From Betaproteobacteria bacterium (lineage in GTDB: Bacteria; Pseudomonadota; Gammaproteobacteria; Burkholderiales; SG8-39): a stretch of DNA of 50,386 nucleotides. Position numbers and translations under genes: made by a program. The notes under the pieces are model-generated. The model saw only the letters and a program-made list of their open reading frames with translations. It was not told the origin of the DNA and searched no databases. How positions within the stretch are numbered: the stretch's first letter is position 1; every line of letters begins with the position of its first letter. The DNA lies in contig CANJXQ010000014.1 in NCBI GenBank assembly GCA_947478805.1, forward strand, positions 1 to 50,386, read 5' to 3'. Below are positions 1-8,313 of the stretch, piece by piece.

Positions 1-341
<341 letters not shown>

Positions 342-350
342 ACGGGGGGG

Positions 351-379
351 AGTGTACTCCGCCAAAGGGTCCGTTAACC
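351..379 (-). promoter_or_regulatory. possible sigma-70 promoter of rnpB
   Basis: On the minus strand a TACACT -10-like hexamer (356-351) lies 17 bp downstream of a weak GGTTAA element (379-374). A start about 7 nt after the -10 would fall at 344-345, which fits the observed 5' end of the RNase P RNA at about 341. The -35 match is poor, so the call rests mainly on position. Confidence 0.35.
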
Positions 380-403
380 ATCGGCACGCGAGCGCGGTGA
401 AGG

Positions 404-1204
404 TTAACTGACCCTACGACCCGGCCTGAATTGCCAGGTATCGTCGTAATAGTGGGCATGCGCGTTGCCCGCGTGCCATCCCGGGATGCCGAGGACAGGC
501 AATGGCGATAGCACGCGCGTCGATGCCAACGACTCAGGGCGGCCAAACCATGCCGCGGCGCGCGCGTCGAGCGCCTCCACCTGCTCGCCGTGCGGCCCTT
601 CCAGTTCCCGGGGGTTCACGGCGAAGACCAGCGCCTTGGCCGTCAACCCGCGAAACGGCGAACGCAGCTTGTCGGCGAGCGCGTGGCCGAACACATGAAA
701 GCGCATGTTGCGGGCGACGGCATCGCGCTGCACCCAGAACAGTTCCTTCCACTGGAAATTCGCCAGCAACTCGGCGAGCCTGGGGTCTGCGCATGCAACC
801 AGCAGCCCGTCCTCGTCGAACAGCGTCAGCACATCGCGCGCCACCCCGCGCGCGTTCGCGGCGGCGGGCAGGGCTGAGTAGGCATGCTCATGGTGGAGGC
901 GATTCAGCGCACGCTTGGTCTGCGGATAGGCGAGCCACGCCAATGCGTTGAAGGCATCGTGCCAGTTGTCCGGGCGCGTGACCACTTCGCCGCTGCGCCA
1001 GGCACGCTCCTCATAGCCTTCTGCGGCATCGCCCGCCGGTTCGTCACGAACGAAGCGGATCGGCCGGCCCGCGCCGGTGCAATGGGATGCATTGCACAGG
1101 GCATTGAGTTCATCGAGCGATGGCGGACTCGCATCCGGAGTCAGCGGCCCCCGGAAAAAATCATGCAATGGCGAGGGCATGGCACGCAGGAGGCGGCGCA
1201 ACAC
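404..1204 (-). CDS. DUF3025 domain-containing protein
   Basis: A 266-residue protein of the DUF3025 family, whose function is unknown. The family signature is clear in the middle of the protein: YEERAW, then TRPDNWHDAFNALAWL and YPQTKRALN. The GTG start at 1204 directly follows the panE stop codon (TGAGTG), so the two genes are probably cotranscribed. No Shine-Dalgarno sequence is visible there. An ATG eight codons later (about 1180) is a possible alternative start. No signal peptide or membrane segment is seen, so a cytoplasmic location is likely. Confidence 0.85.
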   Translation of the reverse strand: MLRRLLRAMPSPLHDFFRGPLTPDASPPSLDELNALCNASHCTGAGRPIRFVRDEPAGDAAEGYEERAWRSGEVVTRPDNWHDAFNALAWLAYPQTKRALNRLHHEHAYSALPAAANARGVARDVLTLFDEDGLLVACADPRLAELLANFQWKELFWVQRDAVARNMRFHVFGHALADKLRSPFRGLTAKALVFAVNPRELEGPHGEQVEALDARAAAWFGRPESLASTRVLSPLPVLGIPGWHAGNAHAHYYDDTWQFRPGRRVS

Positions 1205-2194
1205 TCAGGTTGCGCTGAGCGCGTGATTCCTGCCGCGCGCCAGGGCGCACACGACTTCCAGCAAGGGCGTCGCCACACCGGCCTCACGCGCCATGGCCAG
1301 GGGCTGACCGAGGATCGCCTCCACCTCGATGGGACGGCCGGCAAGAATGTCCTGCAGCATGGAGGGCTTGGAGCCCAGCGCGACGCCGATGGGCTGCGAT
1401 GCTTTCACGGGATCGACGCGATCGCGGATGTCCCATCCAAGGGCGGCGGCGAGGGCTCCCACTTCGGTCATCAGTCCTCGCTTCAACTCGCGCAGCGCCG
1501 GGTCGTTGCCGGCATCGTAGGTCGACAAACAAGTCAGCGCCGACACCGGGCTGTTTCCCACGTTGAATGCCAGCTTGCACAGCACCTCGCGGCGAATATC
1601 CTTAGCGACAATGGCCCGCTGCCCCTCATTGGAGAACAGGCCTTGCGCCCATTGCAACCGCTCGCTGGTGGATCCATCGGGTTCGCCCAGCGTCCAGTCG
1701 TTGGAGCGCTTGTTGAGCACCAGCCCCGGCTCCAGTACGACGTTGCTGGAATCGACTACGCAACCGAGCGCGCGCTCGGGCCGGACCGCCGACCAGAGTT
1801 CACCCGCCGGATCGAGCAGCGGCAGGGTCGCGGCCGGTGCGGCGCGGCCAGCGAGCCCGTAACGCCACCACCAGGGAATGCCATTGACCGCGAAGATGGC
1901 GAAGGCATCGGGCGCGAGCAAGCGTGCGATGTGCCTGGCGACCGCCGGCGTCGAGTGGGCCTTCAGGGTGACGATCACGCAATCCTGCGGCGGCAGCGTG
2001 CCGGGGTCGTCGGTCGCAGCTGCCGGGCGCTCGGTGACATCGCGGCCTTCGGCGCGCAGCGTCAGCCCGCGCTCGCGAATGGCCGCCAGGTGAGGTCCGC
2101 GCGTCACCACCGACACATCCGCCCTGCCGGAACGAATCAGGCGCACCGCCAGGTTGCTGCCGATCGCCCCGGCGCCGAATACGCAGACTTTCAT
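1205..2194 (-). CDS. panE: 2-dehydropantoate 2-reductase (ketopantoate reductase family)
   Basis: ApbA/PanE family enzyme, 329 residues. The family reduces 2-dehydropantoate to pantoate with NADPH in the pantothenate/CoA pathway. The N-terminal Rossmann motif is GAGAIG (residues 7-12), followed by the basic TRG expected for NADPH binding. A lysine at about residue 207 in CKLAFNVGNSPVSAL occupies the place of the catalytic Lys. The start has a good ribosome site (GAGGTGATGCA-ATG). It lies upstream of the DUF3025 gene with no gap. Many genomes carry several panE paralogs acting on other 2-oxo acids, so the exact substrate is an inference. Confidence 0.88.
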   Translation of the reverse strand: MKVCVFGAGAIGSNLAVRLIRSGRADVSVVTRGPHLAAIRERGLTLRAEGRDVTERPAAATDDPGTLPPQDCVIVTLKAHSTPAVARHIARLLAPDAFAIFAVNGIPWWWRYGLAGRAAPAATLPLLDPAGELWSAVRPERALGCVVDSSNVVLEPGLVLNKRSNDWTLGEPDGSTSERLQWAQGLFSNEGQRAIVAKDIRREVLCKLAFNVGNSPVSALTCLSTYDAGNDPALRELKRGLMTEVGALAAALGWDIRDRVDPVKASQPIGVALGSKPSMLQDILAGRPIEVEAILGQPLAMAREAGVATPLLEVVCALARGRNHALSAT

Positions 2195-2242
2195 TGCATC
2201 ACCTCGCGTGGAACCCGGTCCGGCCTCAGGCGTCCCGCGAGC

Positions 2243-3295
2243 TCAGGCCAGCTTCCACGCCAGCGATTCGCCCGCGCGCAGCGGCACCAGCGTCTCGCCG
2301 CCGAAGGAGAACTCGGCAGGCACACTCCATGGCATGCGCTGTAGCGTGACCGTCCCGGTGTTGCGCGGCAGGCGGTAGAAATCGGCGCCGTGGAAACTGG
2401 CGAATGCTTCCAGCTTGTCCAGCGCGCCGGCCGCCTCGAACGCCTCGGCATACAGCTCCAGTGCCGCGTGCGCGGTGTAGCAGCCGGCGCAGCCGCAGGC
2501 ATGCTCCTTCAGGTGACGCGGATGCGGCGCGCTGTCGGTGCCGAGAAAGAACTTGGCGCTCCCGCTCGTTGCCGCCGCCACCAGCGCGCGGCGGTGCTCC
2601 TCGCGCTTCAACACCGGCAGGCAGTAGTAGTGCGGCCGCACGCCGCCCTGGAAGATCGCATTGCGGTTGTAGAGCAGGTGATGCGCCGTGATGGTCGCCG
2701 CCGCGTTGGAGGGCGCCTCGGTGACGACCTGGGCGGCTTCGCGCGTCGTGATGTGCTCGAACACCACGCGCAGCGCCGGGAAATGCTTTCGCACCTCGGC
2801 GAACACGCTGTCGACGAATACCCGTTCGCGATCGAACACGTCCACCCCCGGCGTCGTCACCTCGCCATGCAACAACAGCGGCAGGCCGTGCTTTTCCATC
2901 GCCGCAAGCGCCGGGAAGGCGCGTTCGAGTTGGGTGACCCCCGCATCCGAATTGGTCGTGGCGCCGGCCGGGTAGTACTTGAGCGCGTGCACGAAACCGC
3001 TGGCCTTGGCCGCCGCGACTTCCGCCGCAGAGGTGTTGTCGGTCAGGTACAGCGTCATCAAGGGCTCGAATGTGGCCCCCGCGCCGGCCTTCGGCCGCGC
3101 CGCGAGAATGCGCTCGCGGTACTCGCGCGCCAGCGCCACCGTGGTCACCGGCGATTTGAGGTTGGGCATGACGATGGCGCGCGCGAATTGCGCCGCCGTG
3201 TGGCCGACCACGGCAGCCAGGTGCGCGCCGTCGCGAAGATGCAGGTGCCAGTCGTCGGGGTGAACCAGCGTGATCGATTGGATTGAAGTATTCAT
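2243..3295 (-). CDS. pyrC: dihydroorotase (class II)
   Basis: PyrC, 350 residues, catalyses the reversible cyclisation of carbamoyl-aspartate to dihydroorotate in de novo pyrimidine synthesis. The metal centre is complete: HLH at residues 17-19, the carboxylated Lys at 106 (HALKYYPAGATTNS), His 143 (LLLHGE), His 181 (FEHITT) and Asp 254 (GTDSAPH). The ATG at 3295 is preferred over the in-frame codon at 3304 because MNTSIQSI matches the usual N-terminus and length. It is not adjacent to the other pyrimidine gene in the window (pyrF). Confidence 0.95.
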   Translation of the reverse strand: MNTSIQSITLVHPDDWHLHLRDGAHLAAVVGHTAAQFARAIVMPNLKSPVTTVALAREYRERILAARPKAGAGATFEPLMTLYLTDNTSAAEVAAAKASGFVHALKYYPAGATTNSDAGVTQLERAFPALAAMEKHGLPLLLHGEVTTPGVDVFDRERVFVDSVFAEVRKHFPALRVVFEHITTREAAQVVTEAPSNAAATITAHHLLYNRNAIFQGGVRPHYYCLPVLKREEHRRALVAAATSGSAKFFLGTDSAPHPRHLKEHACGCAGCYTAHAALELYAEAFEAAGALDKLEAFASFHGADFYRLPRNTGTVTLQRMPWSVPAEFSFGGETLVPLRAGESLAWKLA

Positions 3296-3375
3296 GGGCG
3301 CCAATCATACCTGCTGCGAGGCACGAGCAATGGCGACTGGAATCGCCCCGTCACAGGCCCGAGGCGATGCGCCGT

Positions 3376-4365
3376 TCAGCCTTTCTTCGCCGGCTGCTTT
3401 CCCGCCAGTTCGAGCGCACGCTCGTAGACCTCTCCACGACGCAAGCCGGTAATGCCGCAGGCAAGCTTCACGCTTTGCGCCAGCGGCAGTTCCGCGAGCA
3501 AGGGCTTGAGCACGCGATCCAGTTCCGCGGTCGTTGCTCCCTTGCGCGCGCCCGCGCCCGTGACCAGCAGCACGAATTCGCCGCGCACATGGTTCGGATC
3601 GGCCGCGAGCCACGCCGGCGCATCCGCCAGTGCGCAGCGATGCACCGATTCGAACAGCTTGGTCAGCTCGCGCGCGATGACGATGTCGCGCCCGCACTCC
3701 CCGCCGCCCAGCACCGCTACCAGGTCCTCAACGCAGGCCTGCACGCGATGCGGCGACTCGTAGAGCACCAGCAGCGCCTGCTCCTCGGCCAAGGCTGCGA
3801 TGGCGGTGCGGCGCGCCGACGCGCGCTCGGGCAGGAAACCGGCAAAGTGGAACGCCGTGCCGGCAAGCCCGGCCACCGACAACGCGGCCATGGCGGCGCT
3901 CGGCCCGGGAATCGGGATCACCGGGTACCCGGCCTCGCGCACCCGCGCAACCAGGATCGCCCCAGGATCGGACAGCACCGGGGTCCCGGCATCCGAGATC
4001 AACGCCACCTGTTTGCCGTCAGCCAGGAGGCGCAGGATGTCCTCGGCGCGCCTGGCCTCGTTGTGCTCGTGCAGGGACAGCATGCGCGTGCGGATGCCGT
4101 GGCGGTCCAGGAGGCGCGCCGAATTGCGCGTGTCCTCGGCCGCGATGACATCCACCGACGCGAGCAGCTTCAGGGCGCGCAGCGTGATGTCCTCGAGATT
4201 TCCGATGGGCGTGGCAACCACATATAATCGGGCGCCCGCTACGGTTTCGGCGGCGGATCCGTCGGCGGCTTCGTCCACGATTTCGTCCGAAAGGTCGCGG
4301 CCGCCCGATGTGTGAATAGATTCACCACCCGCAGCACCACTTGGCTCGTCATGTCCCGAATTCAT
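3376..4365 (-). CDS. rsmI: 16S rRNA (cytidine(1402)-2'-O)-methyltransferase
   Basis: RsmI methylates the 2'-OH of C1402 in the ribosomal P site using S-adenosylmethionine. The tetrapyrrole-methylase fold is evident: LYVVATPIGNLEDIT, AAEDTRNSARLL, LISDAGTPVLSDPG, PIPGPSA and YESPHR. The ATG-initiated protein has 329 residues, about 45 more than usual, because of an acidic N-terminal extension before LYVVATPIG. A GTG at about 4278 would give 300 residues and remove the overlap with the divergent lpoA start, so the true start is uncertain. The rsmI/lpoA divergent pair is conserved in proteobacteria. Confidence 0.93.
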   Translation of the reverse strand: MNSGHDEPSGAAGGESIHTSGGRDLSDEIVDEAADGSAAETVAGARLYVVATPIGNLEDITLRALKLLASVDVIAAEDTRNSARLLDRHGIRTRMLSLHEHNEARRAEDILRLLADGKQVALISDAGTPVLSDPGAILVARVREAGYPVIPIPGPSAAMAALSVAGLAGTAFHFAGFLPERASARRTAIAALAEEQALLVLYESPHRVQACVEDLVAVLGGGECGRDIVIARELTKLFESVHRCALADAPAWLAADPNHVRGEFVLLVTGAGARKGATTAELDRVLKPLLAELPLAQSVKLACGITGLRRGEVYERALELAGKQPAKKG

Positions 4366-5544
4366 CGACGCCCATCCATGTCATCCGTGCTCCTGCTGGC
4401 GGCGGCGCTTGCCGCGAGCCCCGCATTGTGCACCGTGTGCGCGGCCGCGGGTCAGCCCTTGCCGGAAAAACCGGCCGCGACTCCGACAGCCAAACCCGCA
4501 ACGCCTGCCGCGACCGCGCCGCTGATCAGCCTGCTGCTGCCACTGGACGCGCCCGATTTCGCACCGGTCGCCTCCGCCGTGCACGCCGGCTGCGATGCGG
4601 CCTTCTCTCTCATCCCCGCGCGTCCGCGCCTGGAGATCGCGCGCACCGATGCGAGTGCAGGACGCGTGATCGACGCCTGGGACGCAGCCGCCCAGCGGGG
4701 CGCCAATGTGATCATCGGGCCGATAACACGGCTGACGGTATCGGCATTGGCAAAGACATTGTTATCACGCGACCCATCCGCATCGGCACCCTCCCCCCTC
4801 ACCCTGACGCTCAACGCCCCCGATGAAGCCACGGCCCTGCCGCCGCGCTTCTACACCTTCGGGCTGTCCATCGAGCAGGAAGCGCGCGCCATCGCCCGCA
4901 CCGCCTGGATCGAGGGGCAACGAACCGCGCTCGTGGTTCAGGCCCAGGGTGCCCTGGAGCGTCGTGCCAGCCGCGCCTTCGCCGACGACTGGCTCGGATA
5001 TGGCGGTCGGATCGTCGACGTGCGCGATTTCGACGGCGCCAGCAATCTCGAGACGCTGCGCGGCCAGCTCGCGCGATCGGAAGCCGACCTGCTGTTCCTC
5101 GCCGCCGATGCCAGCGAAGCGCGCCGGGTGCGGCCCTATCTCAACAACCAGATCCCGGTTTATGCCACCTCACAGGTCAACGACGGGCGCCTCGATCCGG
5201 GTGCCAATGTCGACCTCACCGGCATCCGTTTCGTCGACATGCCCTGGCTGCTCGAGCCCGACCACGCGGCGGTCATGATCTACCCGCGCCAGGAATCGCT
5301 ACCGCCAGGCCTGCAGCGCTTCTACGCCCTGGGCATCGACGCCTGCCGCATCGCCGAACTGATGCTCACCGGCCGCAACCGCATCGAGATCGACGGCGTG
5401 ACCGGGCGACTGATCCTCATCCTGCAGGAAACGGCGCCTGCGGCCCTGCGCGCGGTGCTGCGCGAACCCGCGCTCGCCAGCTTTCGCGACGCCTCGATGC
5501 TGGCACCGCCGGCCGAGCCGGCGGCCAAACCGCCTGCACAGTAA
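4351..5544 (+). CDS. lpoA: penicillin-binding protein activator (LpoA/YraM-like)
   Basis: A secreted or periplasmic protein of about 397 residues related to LpoA, which in enterobacteria activates the peptidoglycan synthase PBP1A. After a basic n-region (SRIHRRPS) comes a hydrophobic signal stretch (SSVLLLAAALAAS). A Pro/Ala/Thr linker and a periplasmic-binding-protein-like fold follow: ISLLLPLDAPDF, GANVIIGPITRL, ADLLFLAADASEARRVRPYL and IPVYATSQV. No clear lipobox is seen, so it may be soluble rather than a lipoprotein. Starts at 4312, 4351 and 4378 are possible; 4351 gives the best signal peptide. The position next to rsmI supports the call. Confidence 0.82.
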   Translation: MSRIHRRPSMSSVLLLAAALAASPALCTVCAAAGQPLPEKPAATPTAKPATPAATAPLISLLLPLDAPDFAPVASAVHAGCDAAFSLIPARPRLEIARTDASAGRVIDAWDAAAQRGANVIIGPITRLTVSALAKTLLSRDPSASAPSPLTLTLNAPDEATALPPRFYTFGLSIEQEARAIARTAWIEGQRTALVVQAQGALERRASRAFADDWLGYGGRIVDVRDFDGASNLETLRGQLARSEADLLFLAADASEARRVRPYLNNQIPVYATSQVNDGRLDPGANVDLTGIRFVDMPWLLEPDHAAVMIYPRQESLPPGLQRFYALGIDACRIAELMLTGRNRIEIDGVTGRLILILQETAPAALRAVLREPALASFRDASMLAPPAEPAAKPPAQ

Positions 5545-5570
5545 ATGATTGGAATGAAGGGACGCAAACC

Positions 5571-6821
5571 ATGAGCTCGATCAAGCAGGAAGACCTGTCG
5601 CGCGGCCAGACGATGCTGATCCTTGGCGGGGCGGCCATCATGCTGAGCCTGGCCATGGGCATCCGCCAGAGCTGGGGCCTGTTCCAGCCGCACCTGATCC
5701 GCGACATGGGCATCACGGCGGCGGATTTTTCGCTGGCCATTGCGCTGCAGAATATCGTGTGGGGCGTCACGCAGCCCTTCGTCGGCATGTTTGCGGATCG
5801 CTACGGCACCCGCCTGATCGCGCTCGGCGGCACGATCATCTACGCGGCGGGCCTGTTGATCAGTCTCTATGCCCACTCCGCGCTGGCGTTCACGCTGGGC
5901 GCCGGCTTGTGCCTAGGAATCGCCATGTCGTGCACCGCTTCGCAAATCGCCATGAACGTCACCGCGCGCACGGCTTCCGCTGCGCAGCGCAGCATTGCGC
6001 TAGGCAGCGTATCCGCGCTCGGCTCCCTCGGCATTGCATTCGTGTCGCCGATGGCCCAGTCGCTCATCACAAGCAGCGGCTGGGAAGTGGCCATCGTGGC
6101 GTTCATCGGGCTGATGGTCGTCATGCTCCCGGCGGCCTATTTTGCCGGTGGATCGGATCGCATCGCGATTGAAACCACCGGTATCGCGCAGTCGGCCGGT
6201 GAAGCCGTACGCGAAGCACTGGGGCATCCCGGTTACATGATCCTTGCCACCGCGTTCTTCGTCTGCGGCCTGCAACTGACTTTTCTCACCACCCACCTGC
6301 CGACCTACCTCGCCCTGTGCGGCATGGATCCAACGGTAGGCTCCACAGCCCTGGCGGTGATTGGATTCTTCAACGTCATCGGCTCCTACCTGTTTGGCTG
6401 GCTCGGCGGTCGCTATTCGAAACGCTTTCTGCTGGGCGGCATCTATGTGCTGCGCTCGCTCTTCATCACCACCTACTTCCTGTTGCCCCCCTCGCCGACA
6501 TCGACGCTGATATTTGCCGCCGCGATGGGCACCTTGTGGCTGGGCGTGGTGCCCCTGGTCACGGGGCTGGTGGTACATCTGTTCGGGCTGCGCTACCTTG
6601 CAACCATTTCTGGCATCGCCTTCTTCAGCCACCAACTTGGCTCCTTCCTGGGCGCATGGGGAGGAGGACTTATGTACAGCATGTTTGGCTCATACGAGCT
6701 GGCCTGGAAGTCGGCCGTGGCCATCGGCATCATTGCCGGACTCGCACAGATGACGATGAACACGCGGCCCTCCCCGCGCATGGAGCGCGAACGGGCTTCG
6801 GGCTTTCAGCCTGCGAGCTAG
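5571..6821 (+). CDS. MFS transporter, monocarboxylate/OFA-like
   Basis: A 416-residue major facilitator superfamily permease with about 12 predicted membrane segments. It has the loop 2-3 motif GMFADRYGTR (the GxxxDRxGxR signature) and a related motif GWLGGRYSKR in the second half. The opening QSWGLFQPHLIRDMG resembles the monocarboxylate-porter/oxalate-formate antiporter branch. The start has an AAGGGA ribosome site. It lies 26 bp after lpoA on the same strand, and converges on two amidohydrolases. The substrate cannot be read from sequence; an organic acid is a reasonable guess. Confidence 0.88.
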   Translation: MSSIKQEDLSRGQTMLILGGAAIMLSLAMGIRQSWGLFQPHLIRDMGITAADFSLAIALQNIVWGVTQPFVGMFADRYGTRLIALGGTIIYAAGLLISLYAHSALAFTLGAGLCLGIAMSCTASQIAMNVTARTASAAQRSIALGSVSALGSLGIAFVSPMAQSLITSSGWEVAIVAFIGLMVVMLPAAYFAGGSDRIAIETTGIAQSAGEAVREALGHPGYMILATAFFVCGLQLTFLTTHLPTYLALCGMDPTVGSTALAVIGFFNVIGSYLFGWLGGRYSKRFLLGGIYVLRSLFITTYFLLPPSPTSTLIFAAAMGTLWLGVVPLVTGLVVHLFGLRYLATISGIAFFSHQLGSFLGAWGGGLMYSMFGSYELAWKSAVAIGIIAGLAQMTMNTRPSPRMERERASGFQPAS

Positions 6822-6824
6822 AAG

Positions 6825-6999
6825 GACCGCGCGGCCTGCTACGCAGGCTCGGCCGCGCTGCTCAGGGCGGGACCGCGCCGCCTGCTATGCAGGCTCGGCC
6901 GCGCTGCTCAAGGCGGGACCGCACCGCCTGCTGCGCAGGCTCAGCCGCGCCGCTCAAGGCGGGACCGCGCACCCTGCTACGCAGGCTCGGCCGCGCTGC
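6825..6999. repeat. 46-bp tandem hairpin repeat, 3.8 copies
   Basis: GACCGC recurs at 6825, 6871, 6917 and 6963, an exact 46-bp period; the fourth copy ends near 6999. Each unit carries a short inverted repeat of the form CCTGC-TAY-GCAGG and a GGCCGCGC block. The copies differ by only a few substitutions. The array fills the gap between the 3' ends of the converging MFS gene and amidohydrolase gene, where it could act as a bidirectional transcription barrier. Confidence 0.9.
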
Positions 7000-7011
7000 A
7001 AGCCGCCCGAA

Positions 7012-8145
7012 TCACACGCCGTAGAGCGCCGCCGCATTGCCCCACAGGATCTTGTCGCGGTCCCCGGCTGCAACGTCCTCGAACGAGTGGGAGACGAAGG
7101 CGCGGCTGTCGGGCCAGGGCGAGGTCGTCTGCGGGAAATTGGTGCTCCACAGGATATTGGCGGCGCCGACGTGCCGCAGCGCGTGCTGCAGCGACTGCTT
7201 GTCGTACCAGGCCGACACATAACACTGGCGGCGGAACAGCTCCGTCAGCGTGTGATCGTAGCCGCGCGACTTCAGGTTCATGTTGGAAAACTGGTGGTCG
7301 CCCATTTCCAGCGCAAAGACGATCCAGCCGAGCGCGCTCTCGGGAAATACCACCTTGAGCTTCGGGTGGAAGCGCACCGCGCGCGACATCAGCATGTTGC
7401 CGACGATGGTGGAATTTCCCGCCGGGCGCGTGATGGCGCGGTAGGCATCTCGCAGCTTGGGCGAGAACCCGGACCAGGGCTCCATCTCCAGTTCCGGCGA
7501 GGCCCCCGAGTGGAAGCACACCGGCACCCCCAGTTCCTCGCAGGTGCGCCACACCGGCTCGTAAGCCTCGTCGTTGATGTGCGGAACATTGTCGCGCAAG
7601 TGCAGCGGGATGGCGGGAAACACCACGCCCTTGTGGCCCTTGGCCACGGCGCGACGGATTTCCGCGGCAGCCGCCTCCGGCGCCAGCGGCACGATGCATT
7701 GCGGGATGAAACGAGGGCTCACCGCCGCCCATTCCTCGACCAGCCAGTCGTTGTAGGCCTGCACACAGGCCAGTTCCAGCATGGGATCGGTGATGCGCCC
7801 GAAGGTCTCCCCTGCGACACCGGCCACCATCGGATAGAGCACCGAGCAATCGACGCCATCGGTATCCATGCTCTTCAACCGCGCCTTGGCATCCCAGGCT
7901 ACTGCCGGTACGTCCGACCAGCGCGTCGCGCGCTCGGACGGCGCCCCGAGCACCGCGCCGACGTCGGCCACCCGCGCCAGGGGCACGGCATGCCCGTCCA
8001 CCACCCATTTCGCCGCCCCCTTGGCCGGCTCCTTCAAGTGGGGAATGCGATCGCCCCATTTCGCCTTCGACATGCGCTTCGTCCACACCTGCGGGTGCTC
8101 GAGCACATGATCATCCACACTCAGAAAACGCTGCTTCGCCGTCAT
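7012..8145 (-). CDS. amidohydrolase family protein (ACMSD-like, PF04909 type)
   Basis: A 377-residue metal-dependent hydrolase or decarboxylase of the amidohydrolase-2 superfamily. The N-terminal metal-site motif is SVDDHV, with Asp-x-His in place of the usual His-x-His, followed by MSKAKWGDRIPHL. Later motifs include LYPMVAG, PLHLRDNVPHIND, CFHSGAS, FPESALGWI and STNFPQTTSPWP, the last containing the likely final metal ligand region. The ATG at 8145 is chosen for its ribosome site (GGGGAG, nine bases upstream). It is a diverged paralog of the gene just upstream. The substrate is unknown; relatives act on aromatic or phthalate-type compounds. Confidence 0.85.
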   Translation of the reverse strand: MTAKQRFLSVDDHVLEHPQVWTKRMSKAKWGDRIPHLKEPAKGAAKWVVDGHAVPLARVADVGAVLGAPSERATRWSDVPAVAWDAKARLKSMDTDGVDCSVLYPMVAGVAGETFGRITDPMLELACVQAYNDWLVEEWAAVSPRFIPQCIVPLAPEAAAAEIRRAVAKGHKGVVFPAIPLHLRDNVPHINDEAYEPVWRTCEELGVPVCFHSGASPELEMEPWSGFSPKLRDAYRAITRPAGNSTIVGNMLMSRAVRFHPKLKVVFPESALGWIVFALEMGDHQFSNMNLKSRGYDHTLTELFRRQCYVSAWYDKQSLQHALRHVGAANILWSTNFPQTTSPWPDSRAFVSHSFEDVAAGDRDKILWGNAAALYGV

Positions 8146-8313
8146 AACGTACCGCTCCCCTCGATCGGAGTGCTTTTCATCGGTCGGGGACCAACCCCGT
8201 CGCACTCCGCAAATTCAGTCTGCCCGACGGTGTGACTGTCGGGCGCTCATAGTTCCTGTCATCGCTCCTTCGCGCGCCATTCACGCCGGCGCTGCCTGCG
8301 TCCGGCCGCTGCA

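Noticed and set aside
884-2344. Long plus-strand open frame opposite panE
   Set aside because: It is the antisense shadow of a clear enzyme gene in GC-rich DNA; the peptide is rich in Arg/His/Gln and has no family motifs.
4224-4229. TATAAT on the plus strand as an lpoA promoter
   Set aside because: It lies in the conserved RsmI codons for Leu-Tyr-Val, with no -35 partner, so the match is probably coincidental.
6825-6999. CRISPR array
   Set aside because: The 46-bp units are directly adjacent with no unique spacers, and no cas genes are present.
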